From Gigaspora margarita (Eukaryota > Glomeromycota > Glomeromycetes > Diversisporales > Gigasporaceae): DNA of 64,000 nucleotides. The stretch lies in the NCBI GenBank assembly GCA_009809945.1, contig WTPW01000152.1, positions 276,988 to 340,987 on the forward strand, written 5' to 3'. Below are positions 10,130 to 21,310 of the stretch, one piece after another. Numbering within the stretch: position 1 is the first letter of the stretch; each line of letters starts with the position of its first letter. The notes under the pieces are model-generated. The model had not been told where the DNA came from, searched no databases, and was given only the letters and a program-made list of their open reading frames with translations. Position numbers and translations under genes: made by a program.

Positions 10130-12500
10130 ACTGCCAAATGCTATATGGGGTTAAATATAACCCTATAATGGCAGTATTAGACTCTGGTACTGCTGTCAGC
10201 ATTATATCAAAGAAACTTTTGGACAAATTGGGTTTCTAAATCAAGGAACCCTCAACTGCAGTTGTAGTAATAGCAGAAGTACCCAAAAACATGGCCTAAA
10301 AAAATATCTAGCATTACTATCGCTATTGGAAGTATTCTAGTATATACCAACTTCTAAATTATTGAATCTTCAAATGAAACTATGCTCCTAGGGATCAATT
10401 GGCTCCAGAAAATTAGAGCCTGTATCCACTTTGATAAGAATAAACTCATCTTGAGATACCTAGGGAAAGGCGCAGAAATCCCTATCATACAAACCTGAGA
10501 AGACCCACCTGATACCTCCAAGAAACTGCAAAAGAAGAAGAGAAAGACTTTTTCAATATATATAAAAAGGAAACTGTGAAAGAGGTAGAAAGCTATCATA
10601 CCAAAAATGCAGATGTACCACCATTACCTTTATGTGAAGAAATGCTCAGCCTAGCCATATATCTTACCAACCTGGAAGAACTTCTAACCCCAACTATAAT
10701 GAAGGCCCAGAATCAACTTCTAAAAATGTTATTGAACAATTAGTACCAGAAATTGCTATGGAGGAAGGGCAAAAAGAGGCAGCAATTTGTATTATAAAGA
10801 AAATTAAGACCTATTTTCCAGTAGTCCAGATAAACTTGGATATGTTACAGAAGTTCAGCACAAAATTGACACCAGTGACGCCCAGCATATTAAGCAAACT
10901 GCATTCTGAACGGCTCCCAATGCACAAGAATTTTTGCAAAAAGAAGTTAAAAAATTGTTAGACAAGGGACTAATATATGAAATAAAGAGCTCCTGAACCT
11001 CACCTATAGTTATAGTCCCAAAGAAAAACAGCAAGCTACGATTGTGCATTGATTACTATAAATTAAACCCTATAACCAAAAAGGATGTCTAACTCTATCT
11101 CGAATAGATGATCTACTGGAAGTATTCGGCACTGCACAATAGTTTTCTAGTCTTGACCTAGCCAGTGGCTACTGGCAAATTGGCATATGATCTAGTGACC
11201 AAGAAAAGACTGCATTTATTACAAATCAAGGGTCTATGCCTTTAGGGTTATGCCCTTCAGGCTGTGTAATGCCCCAGCCACATTCCAACAGACCATGAAT
11301 CATGTGCTTAATAAGTATATCAGAACTTTGTAGCTATTTACTTGGATAATATCATCATCTACTCGCCCATATTCAAGGACCACTTGGGGCATATCCAACA
11401 AATTTTTACCAAAATTTGTACTATCGGCTTAAAGTTGAATCCAGAAAAATGTGACCTGTTCTGGCAAAAAATCAGTTTCTTGGATCATGTAGTCGATAAG
11501 AGTGGCATCCGACCTGATCAAGAAAAAGTAGCTAAAGTAATGGGTTCTCTACCCTGACCAATCTAACAATACTCTGAGCATTCATTGGCCTGGCCTTCTA
11601 CTATCATTGATTTATCTTCTACTTTGTAACCATAGCCAAGCTATTGCACTACCTATTAGAAAAAGATGTAAAGTATAAGTAAAGAATACAGGAAACTGCT
11701 TTCAATAAGCTAAAGAACTACCTCACCTCAGCTCCAATACTGCAGTACCCCAATTTTGATTGACAATTTTACTTCTATACTGCTGTCTCAGGTGTTGAGT
11801 TGGGAGCAGTATTGGAAAAGAAAGATGAGTATTAAAAATGATATGCTATAGAATATGGTAGTAAAAGTTTCACCTGACCAGAAAGAAATTATACTACAAC
11901 TGAATTAGAGTGTTATGCCATAGTATGGGCTGTGGAATATTTTTACCATTTCTTAGTGTATAAACCCTTTGTAATTGTCACTGACTACTTCACCCTAAAG
12001 TGGCTCCAAAAGTCAGCTCTAAAGGGATGAAGGGCTCAATAGATCCTACGGTTACAGCCCTACAACTTTACTATAGTACACTGAGCCAGCAGAGTCTACA
12101 ATAATGCGGATGCTCTATCCCGTAATGATAGAGGAAGTAACTGAACGAACCAACCACCCCACCAAAACCAATAGTATTGGAGGTATTGAGAAACTACTAC
12201 AAGGGCCTACTGGCAGTTCAATACCCAAATTTACTGACCCAGAAATAGAGGCCTTTTGGGTTACCTGGAAAAGGTTTTTGCCAGAAGATACTGATAAAGA
12301 AATGCATAGGGGTACTACCAAACAAGTCATATATAGAGGATGGAATGAAGAAATAGAGGAGGGATTAGCAAACACTGACGAATGGAGTGGCTGGAGTATG
12401 GATAGTGATGAAGAAATAGGTGATTCAGGTTACTCCAGCTGGGAAAATGAAGAAGAACTTACCACTAGCCAAATTGAAGCAGAAAGGCACTAGGAGGTGT
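10130..12500 (+). pseudogene. pol: protease, reverse transcriptase, RNase H of the Ty3/gypsy element
   Basis: A retropepsin motif AVLDSGTAVSIISKKLLDKL lies at about 10170-10230 with its catalytic DSG intact. RT follows at about 10910-11620, with LRLCIDYYKLNPITKKD, SSLDLASGYWQIG and a polymerase box that reads YLDN at about 11336-11347 where YLDD is expected, so one catalytic Asp is lost by a G-to-A change. The RNase H part (about 11740-12115) retains TTTELECYAIVWAVEYF, FVIVTDYFTLKWLQK and NADALSR. Stops include TGA or TAG at usual Trp and Arg positions. A 129-codon stretch at 12104-12493 is the acidic linker towards integrase. Confidence 0.82.
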
Positions 12501-14047
12501 TAATACAACAACTCACCTGAGAACTATGGGCTAAAACAACCTGGGTTGAACAAGTAGAGTATCGTATAATTGATACTCTAATGCAGATTGTACCCTAGTA
12601 AACAAAGATTTGGACGAAACCTACCTCATCAGACATGCCTCCATGGTGAGAGGAAGGCTATTTTCCCAAACTAAAAAATGATGAGAACTGTAAAATGATT
12701 GAACCCCTCATATTTACCTAGAGTTCTTACCCTTTGATTAGAATATCCACAAAGCAACCACTTCTGATAATGTTAATACTTTGGAAGTAGAGCTATCCTT
12801 TTAATAAGTACATCATCTGGGACTACTGCGACTCTTTATAAAAAAAAATTTTTTATATAATATATATAAAAAAACAAAAATAAACCTACTTCAAGCAGAC
12901 CTAGTATTAGAAAGAGGTTGACCTGAATGGGTTAGGGAGAGTTGAGAGTAGAGCTACAAACATTAGAATATCAATGAACATATACTATGATGTTTGACGT
13001 AATGTATGTGACGTGATGTTTAATATGATTATATATAAATTTTATATGACGTGAAGAGTGATGTACTACCTTGGACCTTCTAAATATCTGCAGCTCTAGT
13101 TAAGTGGCCCTGATCATCAATTTGACAAACTATTAACAATTTTCTGTTAGAAAATGTTATCATAGGTTTTCGATTCATAAAGGTTTTTAGAAGTATTCTG
13201 CAGTTAAACCTGACCAAATGAAAGATGAACTGAGCTACTTAATGATAAAATAGTCAAATTAGAAGAAGAGTGAGACCTAGGAGAAGTTAAAAATAAAACA
13301 TATAAGATTATAAGCAGAAATCTTGAACCAAGAATTGCTCAGGGTGTAGTAAAAGAAAAACACCCTAAAAAAAGATAAATTTTTCACTTTATGTCCAAAA
13401 TCGCTATATGAAACCTGATATTAAACTCAATCCAGACCAGGTCATCAGTAGCCTAGTATAAAGAATGATGGAACTACAATACTACCAAGCAGTCAAACTT
13501 TACCTACAATATCAGTGGTACTTATCCCATTTGACAAGCCATAGCATAAGCAATTGGAAAGGCAGAGTCAAATTTTCTGTCTAGAGAAAGGAGCCCTGTA
13601 CAAGAAAAATAAAAAAAACTGATTAAGGTTCTACAAGAAGAGAAGTGAATACTATCCTTGCACTTGCTCACGACCACCTGTTAGGTGCTCATTTCAGGAG
13701 GAATATTATATTTAGCAAACTGCGTGACACTACTACTGGCCTAATATGTACCAAGACATATAGAAGTATATCAAGACATGTGAAAATTGTCAGAGGCATG
13801 GTATACAAAAATCATGTAAACCTTTATACTCTATACTAGTGGGAGCCCCATTCTATAGGGTCAGAATTGACATAGTCGAACCCTAACAGTCACTCCTCGA
13901 ACTAACCATCATATCTTAGTAGCTATCAACTACACGACAAAGTGACCAGAAGCTCAGGCTATTCCAAAAGATAATACTAAAGAAGTAGCAAAATTTATCT
14001 ATAAGGAGATAATATTCTAATATGGTGTCCAAAGCATATTATTAGTA

Positions 14048-14329
14048 GGGTTCCGCAATTTGATTTGTTCTTCAAATATTTGAATCAAATATTTGATCAA
14101 ATTCGAATTCAAATTTGACTATATTTGATTTGATCAAATTCAAATCTGGTCAAATTTGATTTGATTTGACAAATATTTGATTTGATTTGAAAATTACTAT
14201 TAAAAATTCAAATTCAAATCAAATCCAAATCCAAATATTTGAATCAAATCAAATTCAAATCAGGATCAATTTGATTTGATCAAATTCAAATTGACCCAAT
14301 ATTTGATTTGATTTGAATTTGAGGAACCC
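14048..14329. mobile_element. TA-type MITE, GGGTTCC family, copy 1 (in integrase)
   Basis: 282 bp, ends GGGTTCCGCAATTTG and TTTGAGGAACCC, flanked by TA at 14046-14047 and 14330-14331. The inside is built almost only from the words AAATCAAATATTTG and TTTGATTTGAATTTG in both directions. The TA target duplication fits Tc1/mariner-type mobilisation. It has no coding capacity. Confidence 0.8.
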
Positions 14330-14601
14330 TAATTATCGGATAGGAAATCCTATTTCTGTAACCACCTTATTGATGAATTACTGTCCAAACTAATGATCGA
14401 CCACTACTACTCTATCCCATACTACCCACAGACTAATGGGTTGGTAGAGCAGTTTAACAAGACCCTCTGTAATTCTCTAGTATGGTTAGTAGAAAATGTT
14501 CAAGATTGGGACTTGCTAATAGCTTCTATATTGTTTGTATATTGAACAGCAAAACAAGCTTCAACTCAAGAAATGCTCTTTTATTTGGTATATGGGTGAC
14601 A

Positions 14602-14783
14602 AGGACCCTGAAATATATATAGATAGGTCAGGTTAATTATAGAGTTACTAAAAAAGAAAAGATTTGCAGAAAAAACTTCAAAAATAAGCAAAAAAATTAC
14701 TATAAATAGAAAATATCTGCATAAAACCTACAAAAATAAGCAAACTCATACCTCTGACCTATCTATGTATATTTTAGGGTCCG
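14602..14783. mobile_element. Small inverted-repeat element in integrase, 8-bp target duplication
   Basis: 182 bp with TIRs GGACCCTGAAATATATATAG and the inverted GGACCCTAAAATATACATAG, extending to AGGTCAG. Flanks GGGTGACA (14594-14601) and GGGTGACC (14784-14791) match at 7 of 8 bases, and removing the element rejoins the integrase codons for GVTPVT. An 8-bp duplication suits a hAT-type source. Confidence 0.72.
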
Positions 14784-15149
14784 GGGTGACCCCAGTAACT
14801 TCTCTGATTTACGCTATGGGACAAATAATTCAACAAATATATGAGATTGATCATGATCTCTAATGTGCCCGTGAAGAGGCAGTGCATCAAATACAAGCTG
14901 CACAAAACAAACAGAAGGTACAATATGACCAACAAAGCCTCACCACCCCTTACTTTCTATTAGAGATAAAGTATTGGTCTATAATGCTAGGATGTTAGGT
15001 ACCTGTAGCTACAAGCTAGAGCCTAAATAGAAGGGGCTATACTATATACATGATCTCCTCCTGAATAGTGCCTATAAGCTTTATGATATGAATAAGAAAG
15101 TTCTCTTGGCTCTATAAACAAGAAAATTTTAAAACTGTACTATAAGAGT

Positions 15150-16105
15150 GAGTATAAAAGTCTCAATAGAAGACTGCACTAGATCAAATTTTTCTTGTTT
15201 TATATAAAAAAATTTTTTTTTACTAACATGAATAGCACCGCAGCCATCCAAATTCATATTGATCTAAGTACAATCAATCTGGCACTTGAAGACCCCTCTC
15301 TATCCTTTGTAGGAGGTGCGAAATGCTCTTGAAAAGCTACTATCACTTAAAAAAAAATGATTCATGCGCTTGAGCAAAATGAATGACTCGAAAGTCTGGT
15401 CCATGCTTTCCATCTAGAAGAAGTGATAAATCGATCTCCAAAAAGAAACACTCTTAGGCTCCGAAGGACTATGCCCAGGTACTTCACTAATGCAGCCCAC
15501 AGAATCTTCTGCCTCATTGAGCATCACGGAGTAGGACAGTTGTATTGTACTAATTGGACCACATTGTTCAAAGTTCGTAATCTACTACAAGCAGAGAACA
15601 AACAATTGCTACAATAAAAAGAAGCCACAAAAAGGACGTGATGTTAATTAGTGGTTGGTCACAACAGAATGTGCGAGGTTGGAGCACATTTTTAATAAAA
15701 GAATTTTTAGTTTTAGTTATTATTTTTTATATAAAAAAAAATAAAAAACTAACATACCCACGTATATACCACAAAGGCAAGGAGAAACCCAATAAATCGA
15801 GCAATAAGAAGAAATTCCAAAAAAGAAAATCGAGAGTATTTGGAACAGCAAGAAGAAAGGATACATCCATATTCATGCCAGATAAGTCTTAGAAAGAAGC
15901 CCTGGATGGATATCATAGTATAACTGGTACACACTGCATGCCCTATCTGTATAAGAGAAGAGAAAATCTATAGATGAAAATAAAGAAGGAAATGTCTATA
16001 TTACCTGCTGAATAAGTCTATAGAGAAGCACCAGAAGAGTGTCAAAGTGTATCCCACACACAAGTCACAGGCTCATGAAAAGAGCTGGAAAGTAAAATTA
16101 TAATA
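15150..16105 (+). other. 3' region of the Ty3/gypsy element downstream of integrase
   Basis: About 1 kb between the integrase end and the nested MITE. Two open stretches (15423-15617, with RRTMPRYFTNAAHRIFCLIE, and 15638-15892, Lys-rich) show no family I recognise. They may be remnants of an extra 3' reading frame of the element. Confidence 0.4.
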
Positions 16106-16419
16106 CCGTATATTTCCAAAATAAACTACTCCGAAAATAAGCAACCCCCCTGGTTTTTTTTAAAAATCTCAAAAAACGCGTTAGCAGTTGCTATATATAA
16201 AAGTCTAAATTTTACTAAGTAAACCTCAAAAGTGCCATTAAGTAAACTTGTTCAGGATACAAAATTACACTTTAAGTAAAAATTTTATATTATTTAGATA
16301 ACTTTTTATTAGTTATTTTTCAATTTTCAAAAATTCAACAATTCGAAAATAAGCAACTCCTCACTTTTTCGTATAATTTTTGCCTCACAAAAAGGTTGCT
16401 TATTTTCGGGAATATACAG
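16106..16419. mobile_element. TA-type MITE, CCGTAT family, copy 1
   Basis: 314 bp, flanked by TA at 16104-16105 and 16420-16421. Left end CCGTATATTTCC...; right end, inverted, CTGTATATTCCCGAAAATAA followed by GCAACC. It sits just before the 3' LTR of the Ty3 element. The same length and ends recur at 18555-18868. Confidence 0.82.
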
Positions 16420-16623
16420 TAGTTTTCACAAGTGTGAAAACTGTTATAAAAATGAAATTGGCATTGAAAAAGATGTTCAGGGAAGACTAAAGAATGGTAC
16501 CTTGAACTCTGAAATCTGATGGTAAATCCAATCCAGTCTAGGTTGTTGGTGTTCTAGCTTAAAAGAAATATTTGAGTCTCTATACCCTTTTTCTCATAGA
16601 ACTTGAAAATAAGGGTAAGAGAT

Positions 16624-17896
16624 TGTGACGGGCTGTGTCTCAAGCCTTTTTTTCTTTTGTTTACTCTAGAGTAATTCTCTCACCAAGTATATCATATGAT
16701 CATATAATTTCTTCTAAAGTCACGCAATGATACGATAGATCAGCATAGCCCCAAATAGTGTGATAGTATTTTCAGAGAGTAACTGCGCATGCCAGGGCCA
16801 CAATCCAGTTTATGCTCTTGGTATTTTGCTATCAATGTTTTTTATTTTTCCTTTCATGAACAATAGATTTTTCACATGTAACTTTGCCTCTGTAGTTAAA
16901 ACTAGTTTGTGCCCTTGGTATTTAACTGTCAATATTTGTTTACTACCCTTTTGTAAACAATGTACTTAGCCAAACTTGGGTTTCAATAGTAATATAGTAC
17001 TAGTGCATGATGGATTATAGTGCCAAGGCTAAGATGTTTTTAATGATACTTACGGCTTCAGGCTTGGGAAAAGCTGCCTCTATCTTCGCCACAAAAAGGA
17101 TGAGTCATTTGAAATTATCATAAAAAAGAAGCAAATTCAATAGAGACAGCATAGTTAGTCTAAAATCATATATTTATTGAGAAGTAAAAAGTATATAAAT
17201 TCTTTCTTTTCACCTCAATAAAGATTAACTCTTGGAGAGTTCAGATTTGACTTATAACCTTTGAAATAAGAGTAGATGTATTAAAAAGTTTTCATTGTCT
17301 CTTAAACCTATTTGTTATAATAAAATCATTTATAAAATTACCCTGTACATGCAGAATATTTGTTATTCCAAGTAAAAGTCATGTCATTAGTTATAACTTC
17401 GTTGAATCTAGTTTAAGATTATAACCCAGTTAGAGAAAGAAAGATTAAATCAATTACCTCTTTTATAAAACCATCAATTGATTAATCCCTTTGTTTGCCT
17501 GATTTATCAAACAATCAGTTGCCTCATTGTTCAATTAATTACCTGCATCAATCCAATTTTGCTCTTGATCATGTACTGATTGTTAATAATATTAATGATC
17601 GTATTTACCCCTTTCAACCCAAGCACCCTAAAAAAACAAGATTTATATAAGTAGAGTGGACTTAGGGCTGCCTAAAGAAGAAAACATAACAGAAAAGAAG
17701 ATATATTTAGCTTTGCTCAACTACACCATAGCAAGATCTAAAAGAACTTTAAAATCTGGACCAAATCTTCCACACCTTTTTCTGTTTGCCAATTCAAGGA
17801 TCAAGAGTCTTGCTGTATTGTTAGAAATTGGCTTAGTTAGATATTGGTGTTGTTAGTTGTATTTTATTTGATTAGCTAATTGCCAACACCTTCACA
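16624..17896 (+). repeat. 3' LTR of the Ty3/gypsy element
   Basis: Starts TGTGACGGGCTGTGTC, ends CCAACACCTTCACA, about 1,273 bp. It is preceded by a purine tract. Compared with the 5' LTR it has more T and A at former C and G sites. Open stretches inside it (16760-16969, 17656-17856) are LTR sequence, not genes. Confidence 0.88.
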
Positions 17897-18552
17897 ACGT
17901 ATGTACGTAATTTGTATCAAAAATAATTGTTGTATAACATTACATTTGCTTACTAGTGTTACCCTGCATATTGTACCTCTACTGTAACTCATCAATATAT
18001 CATAGGACTACTGCGCTGAATTCGAATATACCAGATGTACCACATGTACTGGATATACAAGATGTACTGGATGTACCACATGTGCCTGATGTGCCGCATG
18101 TGCCACATGTGACAGATGTGTTACATGTAGCAATTAAGGTATAAGTGACTGATGTGATCGAAGTGGCATAAGTGATAGATCATTTATTTATGACACAAGT
18201 GCCACATGTGTTTATTAGTAGATAGTTTCTTATATATATGGGTAATATTTACTCCACTTTGTAGGCATGTTTGCCATGATATTATAATATATACAGGTCA
18301 AAATTATACACATCGGTGTAATATCAGTACCCGATATATATATGATATATATATGATATGTGACCAATATGTGTAGGATATATTTATACACATACCCGAT
18401 ATGTATAGAGTTCATGCAGGATATCAGACACATATTGGACACATATAGTATACATAGGGTATACATGCCATATACATGCCGTATATATATTGCATATATA
18501 AATTTGTAATGCATCATATACACAGTATATATTATAGGATACCCGATATGTG
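17897..18552. repeat. Short tandem repeats around ATGTACCAC and ATACCCGATAT
   Basis: At 18020-18145 there is a 9-bp repeat (GATGTGCCA/CATGTGCCA type), which explains the open stretch rich in Asp-Val-Pro-His-Val. At 18250-18552 a looser repeat of GATATGTGT/ACCCGATAT type follows and resumes at 18870-18950 after a MITE. No gene is supported. Confidence 0.6.
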
Positions 18553-18554
18553 TA

Positions 18555-18868
18555 CCGTATGTTTCTGAAAATAAGCTACCTCCAAAAGAAGATACCCCCA
18601 GATTTTCAGAAAAATTTTTAAAGAAATCGTTAACAGTCGCTACATATAAAACTTTTTTTTACTAAGTAAACTTCAAAAGTGTGATTAAGTAAAGTTGTTC
18701 AAAATAACGAAATACACCTACTATAAAAATTTCACAGCATTCAGACAACTTTTTATTAGTACGTTTTTCAATTTTTTAAAAAATTTAACAATCTAAAAAT
18801 AAGCTACCCCATGTTTTTTTGTGTAACTTTTTGGCCAAAAAGGGTAGCTTATTTTCAGAAACATACAG
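18555..18868. mobile_element. TA-type MITE, CCGTAT family, copy 2
   Basis: 314 bp, flanked by TA (18553-18554, 18869-18870). The ends are CCGTATGTTTCTGAAAATAA / GCTACC and the inverted CTGTATGTTTCTGAAAATAA / GCTACC. It interrupts the ACCCGATAT repeat. Its inner sequence aligns with copy 1 (for example ACTAAGTAAACTTCAAAAGTG). Confidence 0.83.
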
Positions 18869-18870
18869 TA

Positions 18871-20059
18871 GTTTCATATAGGATATCAGATACATATAGT
18901 ACACATATAGTATATATGCCATATAAATATCAGGTATATAATAATATTATAATGGTAATATTACTACTTTATTTTAATTTATCTGTTATTAAAACTATAC
19001 ATACTAATTAAGTCATTTAAAATTTTTTATTTATATAATATAGATAATAAAAATTTTAAGCATTTGCTTTTAACTAATACAATTATACAATTAATACAAA
19101 ATTAACAAGAATCTAACAAACTAACCTTAATCACATAATTTATTCTAAAAAAATTTAGTGCTAACTAATATGCCCTAACCCTAACCCTAAAAGTAATAAT
19201 TTTATATTAATTAAGAAAACTAACAAGGTACCCAAGGAAATCTACAAGACACCCAAAAATGTACCAAGCAACATTGAAATCGACGACAAGACACTTGAGA
19301 CAACCACGAACTTACACAAACAGAGACCCAAGAGGAGACAACTATGAACTCGTACAGAGACCCAAGAAGAGACACTACGAACTTACACAGAGACCCAAGA
19401 AGAGACAACCACAAACTCGCACAAAGACCTAAGAAGAGACAACCACAAACTCGCACAAAGACCCAAAAAGGGACAACTATGAACTCACACAGAGACCCAA
19501 AAAAACTGACAGGGCACCCAAAATAAAATCTATGGCAAGAAACTCTGAAGCACACTTGGAGCAATATCAAAATTGGCGATAAGACACCACGTAGTCATAC
19601 AAGAAATGTTCAAAAAAACTAACAGGCACCCAAAGCGAAATCTCTGAAACACACTTGAAGCAACGTTGAAATCAGCTGAAGCAATCACAAAATCACTCGA
19701 AGAACCTAAAAAAGAGAAAAACTAAAGAGTAGTATTTAGAACTAGGATGCGTTAACAAAAATATAATGAAAAGATTCTAAAAGAAAATGTGAAAGTTAGC
19801 ATTCGAACTGAAATGCGATAAAAATACTACTAAACAAACAATGCCAATAGCGAAAAAATGCACGCACCAAAATGAACTATACCAACAGTGGCAGGCATCG
19901 ACGAACAACTAGCAACAGAAATTGCTCCAAAATAGACAGCACCAACGACAAAAAAAGGTTGCTCCAAAATGGATGATAGCAATGATGAAGTTATTTTCTG
20001 AAAAGTGTAACAAGAAAAAATAAAAAATAAAAAAAAATTAGTTAAGTTGTAAAGATAAA

Positions 20060-20091
<32 letters not shown>

Positions 20092-20700
20092 TTAATAAAT
20101 AGAAAATAAAAAAGACGAAAAAAATTTTATTAATAATTAAATAAAAAGTACAGAAGTAAAAAAATGAAAAAAATACTTAAATTAAAAAGAATCACATATC
20201 TTATGAAGATCTAATCTAGATCTAGATATAAATAAATAATTTAAAAAAATTAAATGTTAATAGTTAAAAAAAAATAATTAAATAATAATAATTTAAAAAA
20301 TAATTAATAAAAAAATACTTAAGTGTAATCTGCAGTTAAAGGGTCAAAATTTCATATTAAAAATCAGCAGAGTTTTACTAATTGCTTTATATAGAAGTAG
20401 AATGCCGTAGATTTCCGATCATAATAAAAAACCCTATCAGCTATAGTAAACAAATCAACAAATACTCATATCATGTCATATACTAATGCAATTTGAATGA
20501 TTTAACTATCATTAGAATCAGAAAAGTTGGTTCTGAAAGTTTAATTAGAAATTACAAAAGGTTTGCTTAGTAAAAAAAAATACTTTTATATGTAGAAAAG
20601 CCCCATTCGCACACTATAGAAATTTACTTTTAAGTTCTGCTATAATTGATTATAAAATGATCATTATTTTTTAACCTTTATCTGCGATTTACCACTTAAT
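18871..20700. repeat. Non-coding stretch with a 33-36 bp minisatellite
   Basis: At 19310-19505 a tandem unit of AGACCCAAGAAGAGACAACC type repeats about six times; open stretches on both strands (19220-19570, 19344-19526) are products of it. A short CCCTAACCCTAACCCTAA run at about 19170 resembles telomere repeat but has fewer than three units. The rest is AT-rich with simple repeats such as (AAT)n at about 20065. Confidence 0.6.
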
Positions 20701-21310
20701 AATTTAAATCGTAAATATAAAAATTACAATTAAATAAAAAAATTAAAAATTAAAATAAAAAAAATTAAAATAAAAAAAAAATTTAAAATAAAAAAGAAAT
20801 TAAACGTAAATAAAAAAAATAAAGAAAAAATTAAACTAAAAAATAAAAAAAAAGAATTAAAGAAATGTTTAAAAAAATAAAAAAAATTAAATAAAAAAAA
20901 AGATTAAAATGTTAAATAAATAAAATTAAAAAAAATATTAAAAAAAAATAAAAAAGATTAAATAAAAAAAAAGATTAAAAAAGTTAAATAAATAAAATTA
21001 AAAAAAATATTAAAAAAAATAAAAAGTTTTAAAAATAATTTAAAAAATACCGGTAATTTAAAAAAATTGAAAATAAAAAATAAAAAAATTAATTAAAAAG
21101 AAAAATTTAAAAAAAAAATAAAAAAAAATAAAAAAGCAAAACAATTAAAAAAAAAAATTTAAAATAAAAATAAAAAAAAACAAAAAATCGAATTAAATAA
21201 AAAAAAATTTTTTAAAATAAAAAAAATTAAAAAAAATTAAAATAAAAAAAAACAAAAAAAAAATTAAAATTAAAAAAATTTAAAAAAATTTAAAAAAAGT
21301 AAATAAAGAA
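20701..21310. repeat. A-rich low-complexity block
   Basis: About 600 bp of nearly only A and T, mostly A on the plus strand (runs of AAAAATTAAA). No gene, TIR or coding signal seen. Confidence 0.7.

Larger units (their letters stand above)
13400..15150 (+). pseudogene. Integrase of the Ty3/gypsy element
   Basis: The H-H-C-C zinc-binding region is present at 13645-13800 (AHDHLLGAHF and a frame-shifted CENCQRHG-like segment). The DDE core follows: a region matching VAIDYTTKWPEAQAI at about 13920-13960, the MITE insertion at 14048-14329, YYPQTNGLVEQFNKTLCN at about 14420-14475, and NVQDWDLLIASILF. After a second MITE (14602-14783) the C-terminal part resumes as GVTPVTSLIYAMGQ and continues to about 15150. 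The enzyme would join element DNA to the host chromosome. It is inactive here because of stops, frameshifts and two insertions. Confidence 0.78.
7348..17896 (+). mobile_element. Ty3/gypsy LTR retrotransposon, complete but dead
   Basis: Bounded by LTRs 7348-8636 and 16624-17896 (TGTGACGGGCTG...CTTCACA). The primer-site-like TGGTGGTGACTATGAGATC starts at 8639, and the purine-rich tract AAATAAGGGTAAGAGA (about 16606-16621) precedes the 3' LTR. The order is gag, protease, RT, RNase H, integrase, with integrase last, which defines Ty3/gypsy. Both flanks carry an ACGTATGTACGT-like run, so a clean 5-bp target duplication could not be read. Three MITEs are nested at 14048-14329, 14602-14783 and 16106-16419. 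Confidence 0.88.

Noticed and set aside
18230-18523. 97-codon Tyr/Ile-rich frame
   Set aside because: Produced by the GATATGTGT/ACCCGATAT repeat; no domain or codon signal.
19160-19190. Telomere sequence (CCCTAA repeats)
   Set aside because: Fewer than three units, inside the window and not at an end; also seen in a snap-back element at 40100. Not evidence for a chromosome end.
19220-19570. Cys/Phe/Val-rich 116-codon frame on the minus strand
   Set aside because: It is a direct product of a 33-36 bp tandem repeat, with an alternative frame open on the plus strand.
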